This document shows positions 1 to 7,313 of a stretch of 12,268 bases of DNA, in pieces. The translations under genes were made by a program, and so were the position numbers. The notes beneath the pieces are model-generated. The model was given only the letters and a program-made list of their open reading frames with translations. It was not told where the DNA came from and made no database searches. Each line of letters starts with the position of its first letter. Within the stretch, counting starts at the first letter, position 1. Source of the DNA: CADEGZ01 sp035443705 (lineage in GTDB: Bacteria > Pseudomonadota > Gammaproteobacteria > UBA6186 > Azoamicaceae); the NCBI GenBank assembly GCA_035443705.1, contig DAORSV010000046.1, positions 1 through 12,268 on the forward strand. The letters are read 5' to 3'.

Positions 1-10
1 GATGGGTATT

Positions 11-1321
11 TTAATACACCAAACTTTTCAACAATTCCAATTTTTCTTTTATTTTAATTTCGAGTCCTCTGGTTACAGGATGATAATATTTTCGCTCGCC
101 CATTTTTTCTGGAAAATAGGTTTGTCCAGCCGAAAAAGCATTAGGCTCATCATGATCATATCGATACGCTGTGCCATATTCCATCGAGCGCATCAGTTTG
201 GTTGGCGCATTGCGTAAGTGAATAGGCACATCGAGAGAACCATTCACTTTTGCATCGTGCATAGCCGTTTTTAGCGCCATGTAAACGGCATTACTCTTCG
301 CTGCAACTGCCATATAAACAATCGCTTGTGCGATAGCCAACTCCCCTTCTGGGCTACCCAGTCGCTCTTGTACTTCCCACGCATTAAGCGCAAGTTGTAA
401 GGCTTTGGGGTCCGCATTACCAATATCTTCACTGGCCATTCGAACCACTCTTCTCGCGATATAGAGTGGATCACAGCCACCTATAATCATGCGTGAAAAC
501 CAATAAAGCGCTGCATCGGGCGAAGAACCCCGAACGGATTTATGCAGTGCAGAAATCTGATCAAAAAAATGATCGCCACCTTTGTCGAAACGATTCAGCG
601 TTCCCGAAACCACCGCTTGCAGTATTTCTTCATCAATAATAATTTCATTGTCTTGTTTTTTTGCATGGCGAAGCGAGAGCTCCAGTAAATTTAAAGCTTG
701 GCGTGCATCACCATCTGCGGATTGAACTAATAATTTTCGCAAGGGCAAATCAAAAGAAATTGTTTTGTTATCTGGTAGATTCAGCTCTGTATTTAGCGTT
801 GAATGTGTCAGCGCGCGATCGATGATCTCTAGCAAATCTTGTTCTGTTAAGGATTTTAAAACGTAAACCCGACAGCGTGACAACAACGCATTATTAATTT
901 CAAAAGAAGGATTTTCCGTTGTGGCGCCAATAAAAATAATTGTCCCATTTTCGACGTAGGGTAGAAAAACATCTTGTTGATTCTTGTTAAATCGATGGAC
1001 TTCGTCTACAAATAAAATGGTTTTTTGTTGCTGTGTTTTAGCCAACTCCGTTGCTTTGTCTATGGCTTCTCGAACATCCTTAAGACCAGACATTACAGCA
1101 GAGATGCTAATAAATGCGGTATCTGCGGTTTTAGCCAACAGCCTTGCCAGTGTTGTTTTTCCGGTACCCGGTGGTCCCCAAAGTATCATGGAATGGGGTT
1201 GCCCTGCTTGTAGTGCTTGCCAGAGTGGTTTGCCCTCAGCTAATAAGTGAGCTTGACCAATAAAATCATTAAGTGTGCTAGGTCTTAAACGGGCAGCCAA
1301 AGGGGTGTTCTTATTTTGCAT
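11..1321 (-). CDS. rarA: Replication-associated recombination protein A (RarA/MgsA), AAA+ ATPase
   Basis: RarA is a clamp-loader-like AAA+ ATPase that acts at stalled replication forks in the cytoplasm. At 436 aa the protein is full length (about 447 aa in E. coli). Visible motifs, in order: an N-terminal RPxxLxxFIGQ-type segment (residues 13-23), Walker A GPPGTGKTT (49-57), Walker B ILFVDE (102-107) followed by VHRFNKNQQD, sensor-1 GATTENPSF (132-140) and an arginine-finger segment SRCR (148-151). The C-terminal half carries the family tetramerisation region, with RMASEDIGNADP and the closing YHPVTRGLE stretch. The ATG at 1321 gives the N-terminus expected for the family, although no good Shine-Dalgarno sequence precedes it. 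It is transcribed away from the cyd operon from a shared 100-bp region. The stop codon lies only 10 bases from the window edge, so its downstream neighbour is not visible. Family assignment is very secure. Confidence 0.96.
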   Translation of the reverse strand: MQNKNTPLAARLRPSTLNDFIGQAHLLAEGKPLWQALQAGQPHSMILWGPPGTGKTTLARLLAKTADTAFISISAVMSGLKDVREAIDKATELAKTQQQKTILFVDEVHRFNKNQQDVFLPYVENGTIIFIGATTENPSFEINNALLSRCRVYVLKSLTEQDLLEIIDRALTHSTLNTELNLPDNKTISFDLPLRKLLVQSADGDARQALNLLELSLRHAKKQDNEIIIDEEILQAVVSGTLNRFDKGGDHFFDQISALHKSVRGSSPDAALYWFSRMIIGGCDPLYIARRVVRMASEDIGNADPKALQLALNAWEVQERLGSPEGELAIAQAIVYMAVAAKSNAVYMALKTAMHDAKVNGSLDVPIHLRNAPTKLMRSMEYGTAYRYDHDEPNAFSAGQTYFPEKMGERKYYHPVTRGLEIKIKEKLELLKSLVY

Positions 1322-1352
1322 AACGAAAATAATAGATTAAATTAAGATTATC

Positions 1353-1371
1353 AGTCTGTATGATATAGACT
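1353..1371. repeat. Imperfect 19-bp palindrome in the rarA-cydA divergent region
   Basis: The sequence AGTCTGTATGATATAGACT is an inverted repeat around its central G: eight of nine pairs match, and the ninth (G/T) would be a wobble pair in RNA. It covers the candidate rarA -10 and lies about 10-30 bp upstream of the candidate cydA -10. That position suits an operator serving both divergent genes. It does not match the FNR or ArcA consensus. Part of the symmetry could arise simply from A+T-rich promoter elements facing each other. Confidence 0.4.
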
Positions 1372-1388
1372 ATCTGTGGTAAAATCAA
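1360..1388 (-). promoter_or_regulatory. Candidate sigma-70 promoter of rarA
   Basis: Read on the minus strand there is TTGATT (-35, plus-strand 1383-1388), a 17-bp spacer, then TATCAT (-10, plus-strand 1360-1365). Both hexamers are close to consensus and the spacing is optimal. Transcription would start near 1353 and leave a leader of about 30 nt before the rarA ATG. The -10 lies inside the 1353-1371 palindrome. Assignment is by eye only. Confidence 0.45.
1377..1385 (+). promoter_or_regulatory. Candidate extended -10 promoter of the cydAB operon
   Basis: TGgTAAAAT is an extended -10 element (TG at 1377-1378, hexamer 1380-1385) with no convincing -35 box. It would start transcription near 1391, about 30 nt before the cydA ATG. 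An alternative on the same strand is TATGAT at 1359-1364 with a weak TTAAAT at 1337-1342 (16-bp spacer). The rarA -35 overlaps this element on the opposite strand, so the two promoters probably compete for polymerase. Confidence 0.4.
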
Positions 1389-1421
1389 GGCTCGTAGGTA
1401 TGTTCAAGGTTGGTGAATTTT

Positions 1422-2840
1422 ATGATAGATTTAGATCCCCTCCTTCTTGCACGGATTCAGTTTGCTTTTACAATCAGTTTTCATATTATCTTTCCCGCAT
1501 TTACGATTGGGTTGGCGAGTTTTTTAGCGGTTATAGAATGGCGTTGGCTAAAAACACACGATGAGCGTTTTCGTGATATTTATAAATTTTGGATCAAAAT
1601 TTTTGCGGTTGCCTTTGGTATGGGCGTGGTGTCAGGTGTTGTGCTGTCGTATCAGCTTGGTACAAACTGGTCGTTATTTTCCGATCGCGTTGCTAATGTG
1701 ATAGGTCCGCTTTTGGGCTTTGAAGTATTAACAGCCTTCTTTTTAGAAGCTTCTTTCCTCGGTATTATGTTGTTTGGCTGGGATCGGGTTAGTCAACGCA
1801 TGCATTTTGTTTCTACGTGCATTGTTGCAGCTGGAACACTGATTTCTAGTTTTTGGATTTTGGCCGCAAATAGTTGGATGCAAACGCCTCAAGGGTTTTC
1901 AATCGGCGAAGATGGTCGTCTTTTTCCGCTTAACTGGATAGACATTATTTTTAATCCTTCGTTTCCTTATCGTTTGATACATATGGTAATTGCCGCTTAT
2001 TTATGCACAGCCTTTGCGGTGGGTGGTGTGAGTGCTTTTTATCTATGGCATAAAAGACATGTTCCGCATGCGAAGATAATGCTTGGCATGGCTGTTATTA
2101 TGGCTGCGTTGGTTGCGCCATTACAGTTGTTTGTTGGCGATTTGCATGGTTTAAACACCCTTAAGCATCAGCCTGCAAAAATTGCCGCAATGGAAGGAAT
2201 TTGGAAAACGGAAAAAGGTGCGTCATTGCGTTTATTTGCTTGGCCCGATGAAAAAAACGAAGTAAATCGTTATGAAATTAAAATTCCGTATCTTGCAAGT
2301 TTGATCCTTACACACCATTATGAAGGTGAAGTAAAGGGGCTTTCGGAATGGAATAAAGAAGACAGGCCACCCGTCGCATGGGTGTTTTGGTCTTTTCGCG
2401 TTATGGTTGGAATAGGTATCTTAATGATCTGCTTGGGTATCGTTAGCGCCGTTCAATATTTTCGTCGCAAATTATTTCAAAGTCGTTTTTTGCAGGGATG
2501 TTGGATGTTGATGACACCCTCTGGGTTTATCGCATTGTTGGCAGGTTGGTTTGTGACTGAAATTGGTCGTCAACCGTATACCGTCTATGGCATTATTCGC
2601 ACAAGTGAGTCTGTGTCTCCTGCGATTATTGGATCACAAGTTGCCTGCTCACTCTTGGCTTTTGTTGTGATGTACACTTTTCTGTTTGGCGCAGGAAGTT
2701 ATTACATATTGAAGCTTGTTTACAAGGGAATCGCTGTGACAGGTGACAAAGAGCAGTTTTATAAACATGGTTTAGAAGCTTCAATTTTAGAATCCTCGAG
2801 TATCGAAGTTGATAATAAAAAAGGAGACAACCATGTTTGA
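1422..2840 (+). CDS. cydA: Cytochrome bd-type quinol oxidase subunit I, CIO-like (short Q-loop)
   Basis: This is the haem-binding subunit of a membrane quinol:O2 oxidoreductase. The 472-aa protein contains the family landmarks: RIQFAFTISFH with the b595/d-type haem ligand His21, glutamates E101 and E109 in the GFEVLTAFFLEASF helix, H187 and M328 as the b558 ligand positions (M328 in FWSFRVMVG), the quinol-loop start QPAKIAAMEG (K253, E258) and GWFVTEIGRQPY near the end. The loop after K253/E258 is short and runs quickly to EDRPPVAWVFWSF, as in the cyanide-insensitive (CioA) branch and unlike the longer E. coli CydA. About nine membrane helices are expected. ATG 1422 was chosen because MIDLDPLLLARIQFAF matches the family start and GGTGA (1412-1416) sits 5 nt upstream; in-frame TTG 1410 and GTG 1413 are less likely. 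The gene overlaps cydB by 8 nt. Confidence 0.96.
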   Translation: MIDLDPLLLARIQFAFTISFHIIFPAFTIGLASFLAVIEWRWLKTHDERFRDIYKFWIKIFAVAFGMGVVSGVVLSYQLGTNWSLFSDRVANVIGPLLGFEVLTAFFLEASFLGIMLFGWDRVSQRMHFVSTCIVAAGTLISSFWILAANSWMQTPQGFSIGEDGRLFPLNWIDIIFNPSFPYRLIHMVIAAYLCTAFAVGGVSAFYLWHKRHVPHAKIMLGMAVIMAALVAPLQLFVGDLHGLNTLKHQPAKIAAMEGIWKTEKGASLRLFAWPDEKNEVNRYEIKIPYLASLILTHHYEGEVKGLSEWNKEDRPPVAWVFWSFRVMVGIGILMICLGIVSAVQYFRRKLFQSRFLQGCWMLMTPSGFIALLAGWFVTEIGRQPYTVYGIIRTSESVSPAIIGSQVACSLLAFVVMYTFLFGAGSYYILKLVYKGIAVTGDKEQFYKHGLEASILESSSIEVDNKKGDNHV

Positions 2841-3855
2841 TTTTTCTAGCACAATGGATTTACCCATGATTTGGGGTTTGCTGATTGCGACAGCTATTTT
2901 GCTTTATATATTACTCGATGGTTTTGATTTGGGAATTGGTATTTTGTTTCCTTTCGCGCCCTCCGACAAATGTCGCGATCGCATGATGAATTCTATCGCA
3001 CCATTTTGGGATGGAAACGAAACCTGGTTAGTATTGGGTGGCGGTGGATTATTTGCGGCTTTTCCGTTGGCCTATGCAATATTATTGCCGGCCTTTTATA
3101 TTCCCATTATTGCGATGTTGTTAGGTCTTATACTACGTGGTGTTGCATTTGAGTTTCGCTTTAAATCGGAAGGAAAATTGCGGTATTTGTGGGATTATGT
3201 TTTTCATTTTGGATCGCTCGGCGCTGCTTTTTGTCAGGGAATGATTTTGGGGGGATTTGTACAAGGTGTCACTGTCAATGGTCGCAATTTTTCCGGGGGT
3301 CCTTTTGATTGGGCAACAGGATTTAGTGTGATGACAGGTATGGCTGTTGTGTTTGGGTATGCGCTCTTAGGTTCTACCTGGCTTGTGATGAAAACGGAAG
3401 ACATCACCCAAGCATGGGCGCGTAAAGTGGCTGCTTACGTGCTCGGCTTTGTTGGTATTTTTATGGCTTTAGTGAGCATGGTGATGCCGCTTATGAATGC
3501 ACCCATTAAAAACTTTTGGTTTAGCCTTCCCAATTTTTATTATTTATTCCCTATTCCTTTATTAACGACTGCATTATTTATGATGCTGTGGATTGATCTA
3601 CATCGAGAAAAACGAGAATACCGCCCATTTTTATTGAGCATTGGCATTTTTTTTATGGGCTATCTGGGGCTGGGAATGAGTCTTTATCCTTGGATTATCC
3701 CCTTCCATTATACCCTTCGAGACGCAGCTGCTTCGGGTCCCGGTTTATCTTTGATGTTAGTGGGTGTTGTCCCACTTTTGCCACTCATCCTAACGTACAC
3801 GGGTTATTCTTATTATGTTTTTCGCGGAAAAACAAACCATGAAGATTCATATTAA
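2833..3855 (+). CDS. cydB: Cytochrome bd-type quinol oxidase subunit II
   Basis: This is the second large subunit of the bd oxidase, an integral membrane protein that pairs with CydA. The 340-aa product shows the characteristic early segments LLDGFDLGIG (residues 27-36), FWDGNETWLVLGGGGLFAAF (58-77) and LRGVAFEFRFK (101-111), followed by several hydrophobic helices. Length and wording are closer to the CioB-type proteins than to E. coli CydB (379 aa). ATG 2833 is preceded by a strong AAGGAG (2821-2826) with 6-nt spacing. Eight additional in-frame codons upstream would place the start before that ribosome-binding site and were discarded. The start overlaps the last codons of cydA by 8 nt (2833-2840), and the end overlaps the small third gene by 17 nt. 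Translational coupling through the whole operon is therefore likely. Confidence 0.96.
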   Translation: MFDFSSTMDLPMIWGLLIATAILLYILLDGFDLGIGILFPFAPSDKCRDRMMNSIAPFWDGNETWLVLGGGGLFAAFPLAYAILLPAFYIPIIAMLLGLILRGVAFEFRFKSEGKLRYLWDYVFHFGSLGAAFCQGMILGGFVQGVTVNGRNFSGGPFDWATGFSVMTGMAVVFGYALLGSTWLVMKTEDITQAWARKVAAYVLGFVGIFMALVSMVMPLMNAPIKNFWFSLPNFYYLFPIPLLTTALFMMLWIDLHREKREYRPFLLSIGIFFMGYLGLGMSLYPWIIPFHYTLRDAAASGPGLSLMLVGVVPLLPLILTYTGYSYYVFRGKTNHEDSY

Positions 3856-3994
3856 ATATTCTATACAAACATGGTTAGCAGCGCATCCGAGAGCAAGGCA
3901 GTGGCTGTGGCTTATTACGCTATGGCTTGTTGGATTATTGCTCGTATCCGTATTAACGTATCCCCTAAAATTATTAATTAATATAGTTAAATAG
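3839..3994 (+). CDS. Small single-helix membrane protein, DUF2474-like accessory subunit of the bd oxidase
   Basis: This 51-codon frame starts inside the last codons of cydB (17-nt overlap) and ends at TAG 3992-3994. A GGAAA stretch (3826-3830) lies 8 nt before its ATG. The product has a basic, polar N-terminus (residues 1-20, ending HPRARQ), then a tryptophan- and leucine-rich hydrophobic helix at about 22-46 (WLWLITLWLVGLLLVSVL), then a short basic tail. Position and pattern (Arg, then W..LI.LW, then a helix ending in basic residues) fit the DUF2474 family found downstream of CIO-type cydAB. That family is analogous to, but distinct from, CydX of E. coli. The likely role is stabilising or completing the oxidase. 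Family assignment is from pattern and position, without a profile search. Confidence 0.75.
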   Translation: MKIHIKYSIQTWLAAHPRARQWLWLITLWLVGLLLVSVLTYPLKLLINIVK

Positions 3995-4032
3995 TTGATT
4001 TTGTAGATTAGCTTTATTGAATGATCTGAAAA

Positions 4033-4041
4033 TGATAAAAT
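4033..4041 (+). promoter_or_regulatory. Candidate extended -10 promoter of glmU-glmS
   Basis: TGaTAAAAT (TG at 4033-4034, hexamer TAAAAT 4036-4041) is an extended -10 element. Only a weak -35 is present (TTTATT 4013-4018, 17-bp spacer). Transcription would start near 4048, giving a leader of about 29 nt. It resembles the element found before cydA. It sits in the 82-bp gap after the cyd operon, which contains no obvious terminator, so some read-through from cyd is possible. Confidence 0.4.
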
Positions 4042-4076
4042 GCTCAAACTTAAACCATAGGGTTAAACGAGGGCAT

Positions 4077-5462
4077 ATGAATAACCTCTCTGTGATAATA
4101 CTTGCCGCAGGCAATGGCCTTCGTATGTGTTCTACGCTACCAAAAGTGCTCCATCCAATTGCTGGCGTGCCCATTCTTGAGCGGATACTTTTAACAGTTA
4201 GTCACTTAAGCCCAAAACAAGTGATTGTGGTACACGGAGCACATGGCGACCAACTTAAGAATGTATTTGTTAACCACAAAAACCTTACGCTTAAAAATCT
4301 TGATTGGATCAATCAGAAAAAACCCTTAGGCACTGGGGATGCGGTACGACAAGCGTTACCGAGCATTGCTGCCGTTGAGCGTGTTCTAATACTGTATGGT
4401 GACACGCCTTTAATTACAGTTGAAACTTTGCATCGATTGTTAGAGGCAACGCAAACTGGAGCGCTTGGGTTTATTACAGTAGAAGTTGCTTCCCCAGCGG
4501 GATTTGGACGCATTGTACGAGATGTAAACGGAAAATTAGAGTGTGTTGTAGAAGAAAAAAATGCAACAATCAAAGAAAAAAAAATCAAAGAAGTTAATGC
4601 GGGTTTTTTTGTAGTGCCAAAATCGCATTTACAAAAATGGTTGCCGCAATTGACTGCACAGAATACACAACAAGAATATTGTTTGCCCGATATTATCGCA
4701 ATGGCAAATCAAGATGGCGTACCCATTGTGACACTTTCTCCACAATATGCAGAGGAAGTTGAGGGTGTTAACGATAAAATGCAGTTGGCGCGGCTGGAGC
4801 GTTTCTATCAACAATTAGAAGCACGAAAATTAATGCAACAAGGTGTTTTAATGCTCGATCCCGCGCGTTTTGATTTGCGGGGCGCACTAACTGTTGGAAA
4901 AGATGTTGTGATAGATATTAATGTGATCATTGAAGGCTCTGTTACACTGGGAAATAGTGTTAAAGTCGGGCCGAATGTTTATCTTAAAAATACTATTGTT
5001 GAAGCCGGCGCGGAAATATTCGCAAATAGTGTGATTGAAGATGCCACCATTGGCGCAGGTTGTCATATTGGTCCTTTTGCACGCATTAGACCGGGTACCG
5101 TTTTGGCGGAAACGGTACATGTTGGAAATTTTGTTGAGATAAAAAATTCAACGGTTGGTAAAAAAAGTAAAATAAATCATTTAAGCTATGTGGGAGACGC
5201 CGCTGTGGGTCAACACGTGAATATTGGCGCGGGCACTATCACGTGTAATTATGATGGCAAGCAAAAACATAAAACGATTATTGAAGATAATGCATTTATT
5301 GGCTCTGATACGCAATTAATTGCGCCGGTTACGGTCGGAACAGGTGCTACCGTTGGTGCTGGCACAACCGTGAGCCGTGATGTTCCGGCACATGCATTGG
5401 TTCACAATCGTTTAGAGCGTAAAGTTATTGCCAACTGGAAAACCGCGGATAAAAAATCTTAA
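4077..5462 (+). CDS. glmU: Bifunctional UDP-N-acetylglucosamine pyrophosphorylase / glucosamine-1-phosphate N-acetyltransferase
   Basis: GlmU acetylates glucosamine-1-phosphate with acetyl-CoA and then couples the product to UTP, giving UDP-GlcNAc for peptidoglycan and LPS. The 461-aa protein (456 in E. coli) has an N-terminal nucleotidyltransferase domain. It contains LAAGNGLRM (residues 9-17), LPKVLH (21-26), GTGDA (85-89), YGDTPL with metal-ligand D109, EVNAGFF near 172-178 and EGVND (229-233). A left-handed beta-helix of hexapeptide repeats follows (about 260-435), containing RPG (338-340), VGNFVEIKNS, the catalytic His368 in NHLSYVGD and GAGTITCNYDG (385-395). ATG 4077 follows GAGGG (4069-4073) and aligns with the family start; a TTG 60 nt upstream is in frame but unsupported. 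Oddities are L15 where the LAAGxGTRM signature has Thr, and an A9 run at 4576-4584. glmS follows after 17 nt. Confidence 0.97.
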   Translation: MNNLSVIILAAGNGLRMCSTLPKVLHPIAGVPILERILLTVSHLSPKQVIVVHGAHGDQLKNVFVNHKNLTLKNLDWINQKKPLGTGDAVRQALPSIAAVERVLILYGDTPLITVETLHRLLEATQTGALGFITVEVASPAGFGRIVRDVNGKLECVVEEKNATIKEKKIKEVNAGFFVVPKSHLQKWLPQLTAQNTQQEYCLPDIIAMANQDGVPIVTLSPQYAEEVEGVNDKMQLARLERFYQQLEARKLMQQGVLMLDPARFDLRGALTVGKDVVIDINVIIEGSVTLGNSVKVGPNVYLKNTIVEAGAEIFANSVIEDATIGAGCHIGPFARIRPGTVLAETVHVGNFVEIKNSTVGKKSKINHLSYVGDAAVGQHVNIGAGTITCNYDGKQKHKTIIEDNAFIGSDTQLIAPVTVGTGATVGAGTTVSRDVPAHALVHNRLERKVIANWKTADKKS

Positions 5463-5479
5463 AAATAAGGAATCTAAAT

Positions 5480-7312
5480 ATGTGTGGAATTGTCGGTGCG
5501 ATTGCAAAAAGAGATGTTGTGTCTACCCTGATGGATGGTCTTAGACGATTAGAGTATCGTGGATATGATTCAGCAGGCATAGCTGTATTAGCAGATAATG
5601 GTGTTATAGAGCGCCAGAGAGCAGAAGGAAAAGTCAGTGCTTTGCAAGCATTATTGCTTAAAGCACCGATGGTGGGGTTTACGGGCATTGCACATACACG
5701 GTGGGCAACGCATGGTGTGCCGAGCGAACGCAATGCGCATCCGCACATTGCTGATGGGCGTGTGATATTGGTTCATAATGGGATTATTGAGAATTTTCAA
5801 GCGTTACGCGAACCCCTTATTGCAGAGGGATATTCTTTTCTTTCCGAAACAGATTCCGAAGTGGTTGCTTGTACCATTGCAAAGATTTTAAAAACAGGTG
5901 GCGATTTGTTGTCCGCTGTTCGTCAAACGGTACAAACATTAGAAGGTGCTTATGGGTTATGTATTATGGATGCAAAAGATCCCAATCGTCTCATCGGCGC
6001 TCGAAATGGCCCACCCTTGGTTATTGGGATTGGTGTGGGGGAACATTTTTTAGCCTCTGATGCGTTGGCCTTGCAACACGTTACAGAACAATTTATGTAT
6101 CTAGAAGATGGTGATATTGCAGAGATCTTTCGAGACAAGGTGAATATTTTTGATAAAACAGGCAGCCTGGTTCAAAGAAAAATTTATCACCGAACTTTTC
6201 ATTCGGGTGCTGTTGATAAAGCGGGCTATCGCCATTTTATGTTGAAAGAAATATTCGAGCAGCCAGATGCGATACGGGAGGCCTTAACGGGTCGACTGCA
6301 TAGAGGGCGTGTTTTGGAAAGTGTGTTTGGGACAAAAGCCACTGACATTTTTGATAAAGTCGAGCATCTTCAAATTGTGGCATGTGGTACCAGTTATCAT
6401 GCCGGTATGATTGGTCGATTATGGCTGGAAAACCTGGCGGGTATTTCGTGTCACGTCGAAATTGCTAGCGAGTTTCGTTATCGTAAACGTGTCTTATTGC
6501 CAAATACACTCTTGATATGTATCTCACAATCTGGCGAAACGGCAGATACCTTAGCCGCATTACGCAGCACGCAGGGCGAAAACTATTGCGGGGTGTTAAG
6601 TATTTGTAATGTGCCGGATAGTTCGTTAGTACGTGAATCGGCATTAGTTTTTTTAACGAATGCAGGTCCGGAAATTGGTGTGTGTTCGACAAAGGCCTTT
6701 ACCACACAATTAGTTGCATTATTTTTATTGACCCTTGTGTTGGCGCGTCGCCGCGGATTAGAGCGCGAAAAAGAAATATTGTTGATCCAACAGTTGGTAG
6801 AGCTGCCAGATATCATACAAGGGTGTTTGGCTTCTGCGAAGGCTATCCAAACAATTGCAACGTTATTTCAGAATAAATCACACGCGCTGTTTGTGGGCAG
6901 AGGCTTGCAATATCCTATTGTAATAGAAGGCGCCTTAAAATTAAAAGAAATTTCTTATATTCATGCAGAAGCATATCCTGCTGGCGAATTAAAACATGGT
7001 GCATTAGCATTGGTCGATAAAAAAATGCCTGTTGTTGTCGTTGCGGCAAATGATGGTTTGTTGGAAAAATTAAAATCCAATATTCAAGAAGTGCGTGCAA
7101 GAGGTGGAGAGCTTCTTATTTTTACAACAAAATCTTCAGGCATCGAGGAAGCGCCTGGCATTCACGTGTTAGAAATCCCAGAGGTGCCCGAATTATTGGG
7201 GCCCATTGTGTACACGGTACCCTTGCAGTTACTGGCTTATTACGTGGCTGTACTGAAAGGCACCGATGTCGATCAGCCCAGGAATTTGGCAAAGTCGGTT
7301 ACGGTTGAATAA
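5480..7312 (+). CDS. glmS: Glutamine-fructose-6-phosphate aminotransferase (isomerizing)
   Basis: GlmS converts fructose-6-phosphate and glutamine into glucosamine-6-phosphate, the committed step toward UDP-GlcNAc, in the cytoplasm. The 610-aa length matches E. coli (609). The N-terminal class-II glutaminase domain has the nucleophile Cys2 after Met removal (MCGIVGAI), HTRWATHG (72-79), VHNGIIEN (98-105) and the glutamine-binding ETDSE (123-127). Two SIS isomerase domains follow, with CGTSYHAG (302-309), SQSGETADT (349-357), CSTKAFTTQ (402-410) and EISYIHAEAYPAGELKHG (490-507). The C-terminus ends in the conserved KGTDVDQPRNLAKSVTVE. AAGGA (5467-5471) precedes the ATG by 8 nt. It lies directly after glmU and just before tex. 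The 17-nt glmU-glmS gap leaves no room for a glmS ribozyme or riboswitch leader. Confidence 0.98.
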   Translation: MCGIVGAIAKRDVVSTLMDGLRRLEYRGYDSAGIAVLADNGVIERQRAEGKVSALQALLLKAPMVGFTGIAHTRWATHGVPSERNAHPHIADGRVILVHNGIIENFQALREPLIAEGYSFLSETDSEVVACTIAKILKTGGDLLSAVRQTVQTLEGAYGLCIMDAKDPNRLIGARNGPPLVIGIGVGEHFLASDALALQHVTEQFMYLEDGDIAEIFRDKVNIFDKTGSLVQRKIYHRTFHSGAVDKAGYRHFMLKEIFEQPDAIREALTGRLHRGRVLESVFGTKATDIFDKVEHLQIVACGTSYHAGMIGRLWLENLAGISCHVEIASEFRYRKRVLLPNTLLICISQSGETADTLAALRSTQGENYCGVLSICNVPDSSLVRESALVFLTNAGPEIGVCSTKAFTTQLVALFLLTLVLARRRGLEREKEILLIQQLVELPDIIQGCLASAKAIQTIATLFQNKSHALFVGRGLQYPIVIEGALKLKEISYIHAEAYPAGELKHGALALVDKKMPVVVVAANDGLLEKLKSNIQEVRARGGELLIFTTKSSGIEEAPGIHVLEIPEVPELLGPIVYTVPLQLLAYYVAVLKGTDVDQPRNLAKSVTVE

Positions 7313-7313
7313 T

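Noticed and set aside
1410..1421. Earlier TTG (1410) or GTG (1413) start for cydA
   Set aside because: The sequence GGTGA at 1412-1416 works better as a ribosome-binding site for ATG 1422, and the family N-terminus aligns with that ATG.
3971..3984. A+T-rich palindrome ATTAATTAAT near the end of the small cyd gene as a terminator or operator
   Set aside because: The stem contains no G or C and lies inside coding sequence; such palindromes are expected by chance in A+T-rich DNA.
4017..4076. 20-residue N-terminal extension of GlmU from a TTG
   Set aside because: It has no ribosome-binding site, would overlap the promoter candidate at 4033-4041, and is not part of the GlmU family start.
4313..4588. 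Antisense open frames over glmU, glmS, tex and others
   Set aside because: These frames lie opposite strongly conserved genes, have no ribosome-binding sites, and their translations resemble no known proteins.
5463..5479. glmS ribozyme or riboswitch leader
   Set aside because: Only 17 nt separate glmU from glmS, too short for any such element; the class is also typical of Gram-positive bacteria.
7266..7313. Tex start inside glmS
   Set aside because: The family N-terminus begins at ATG 7314; the extension is simply the open frame over the end of glmS.
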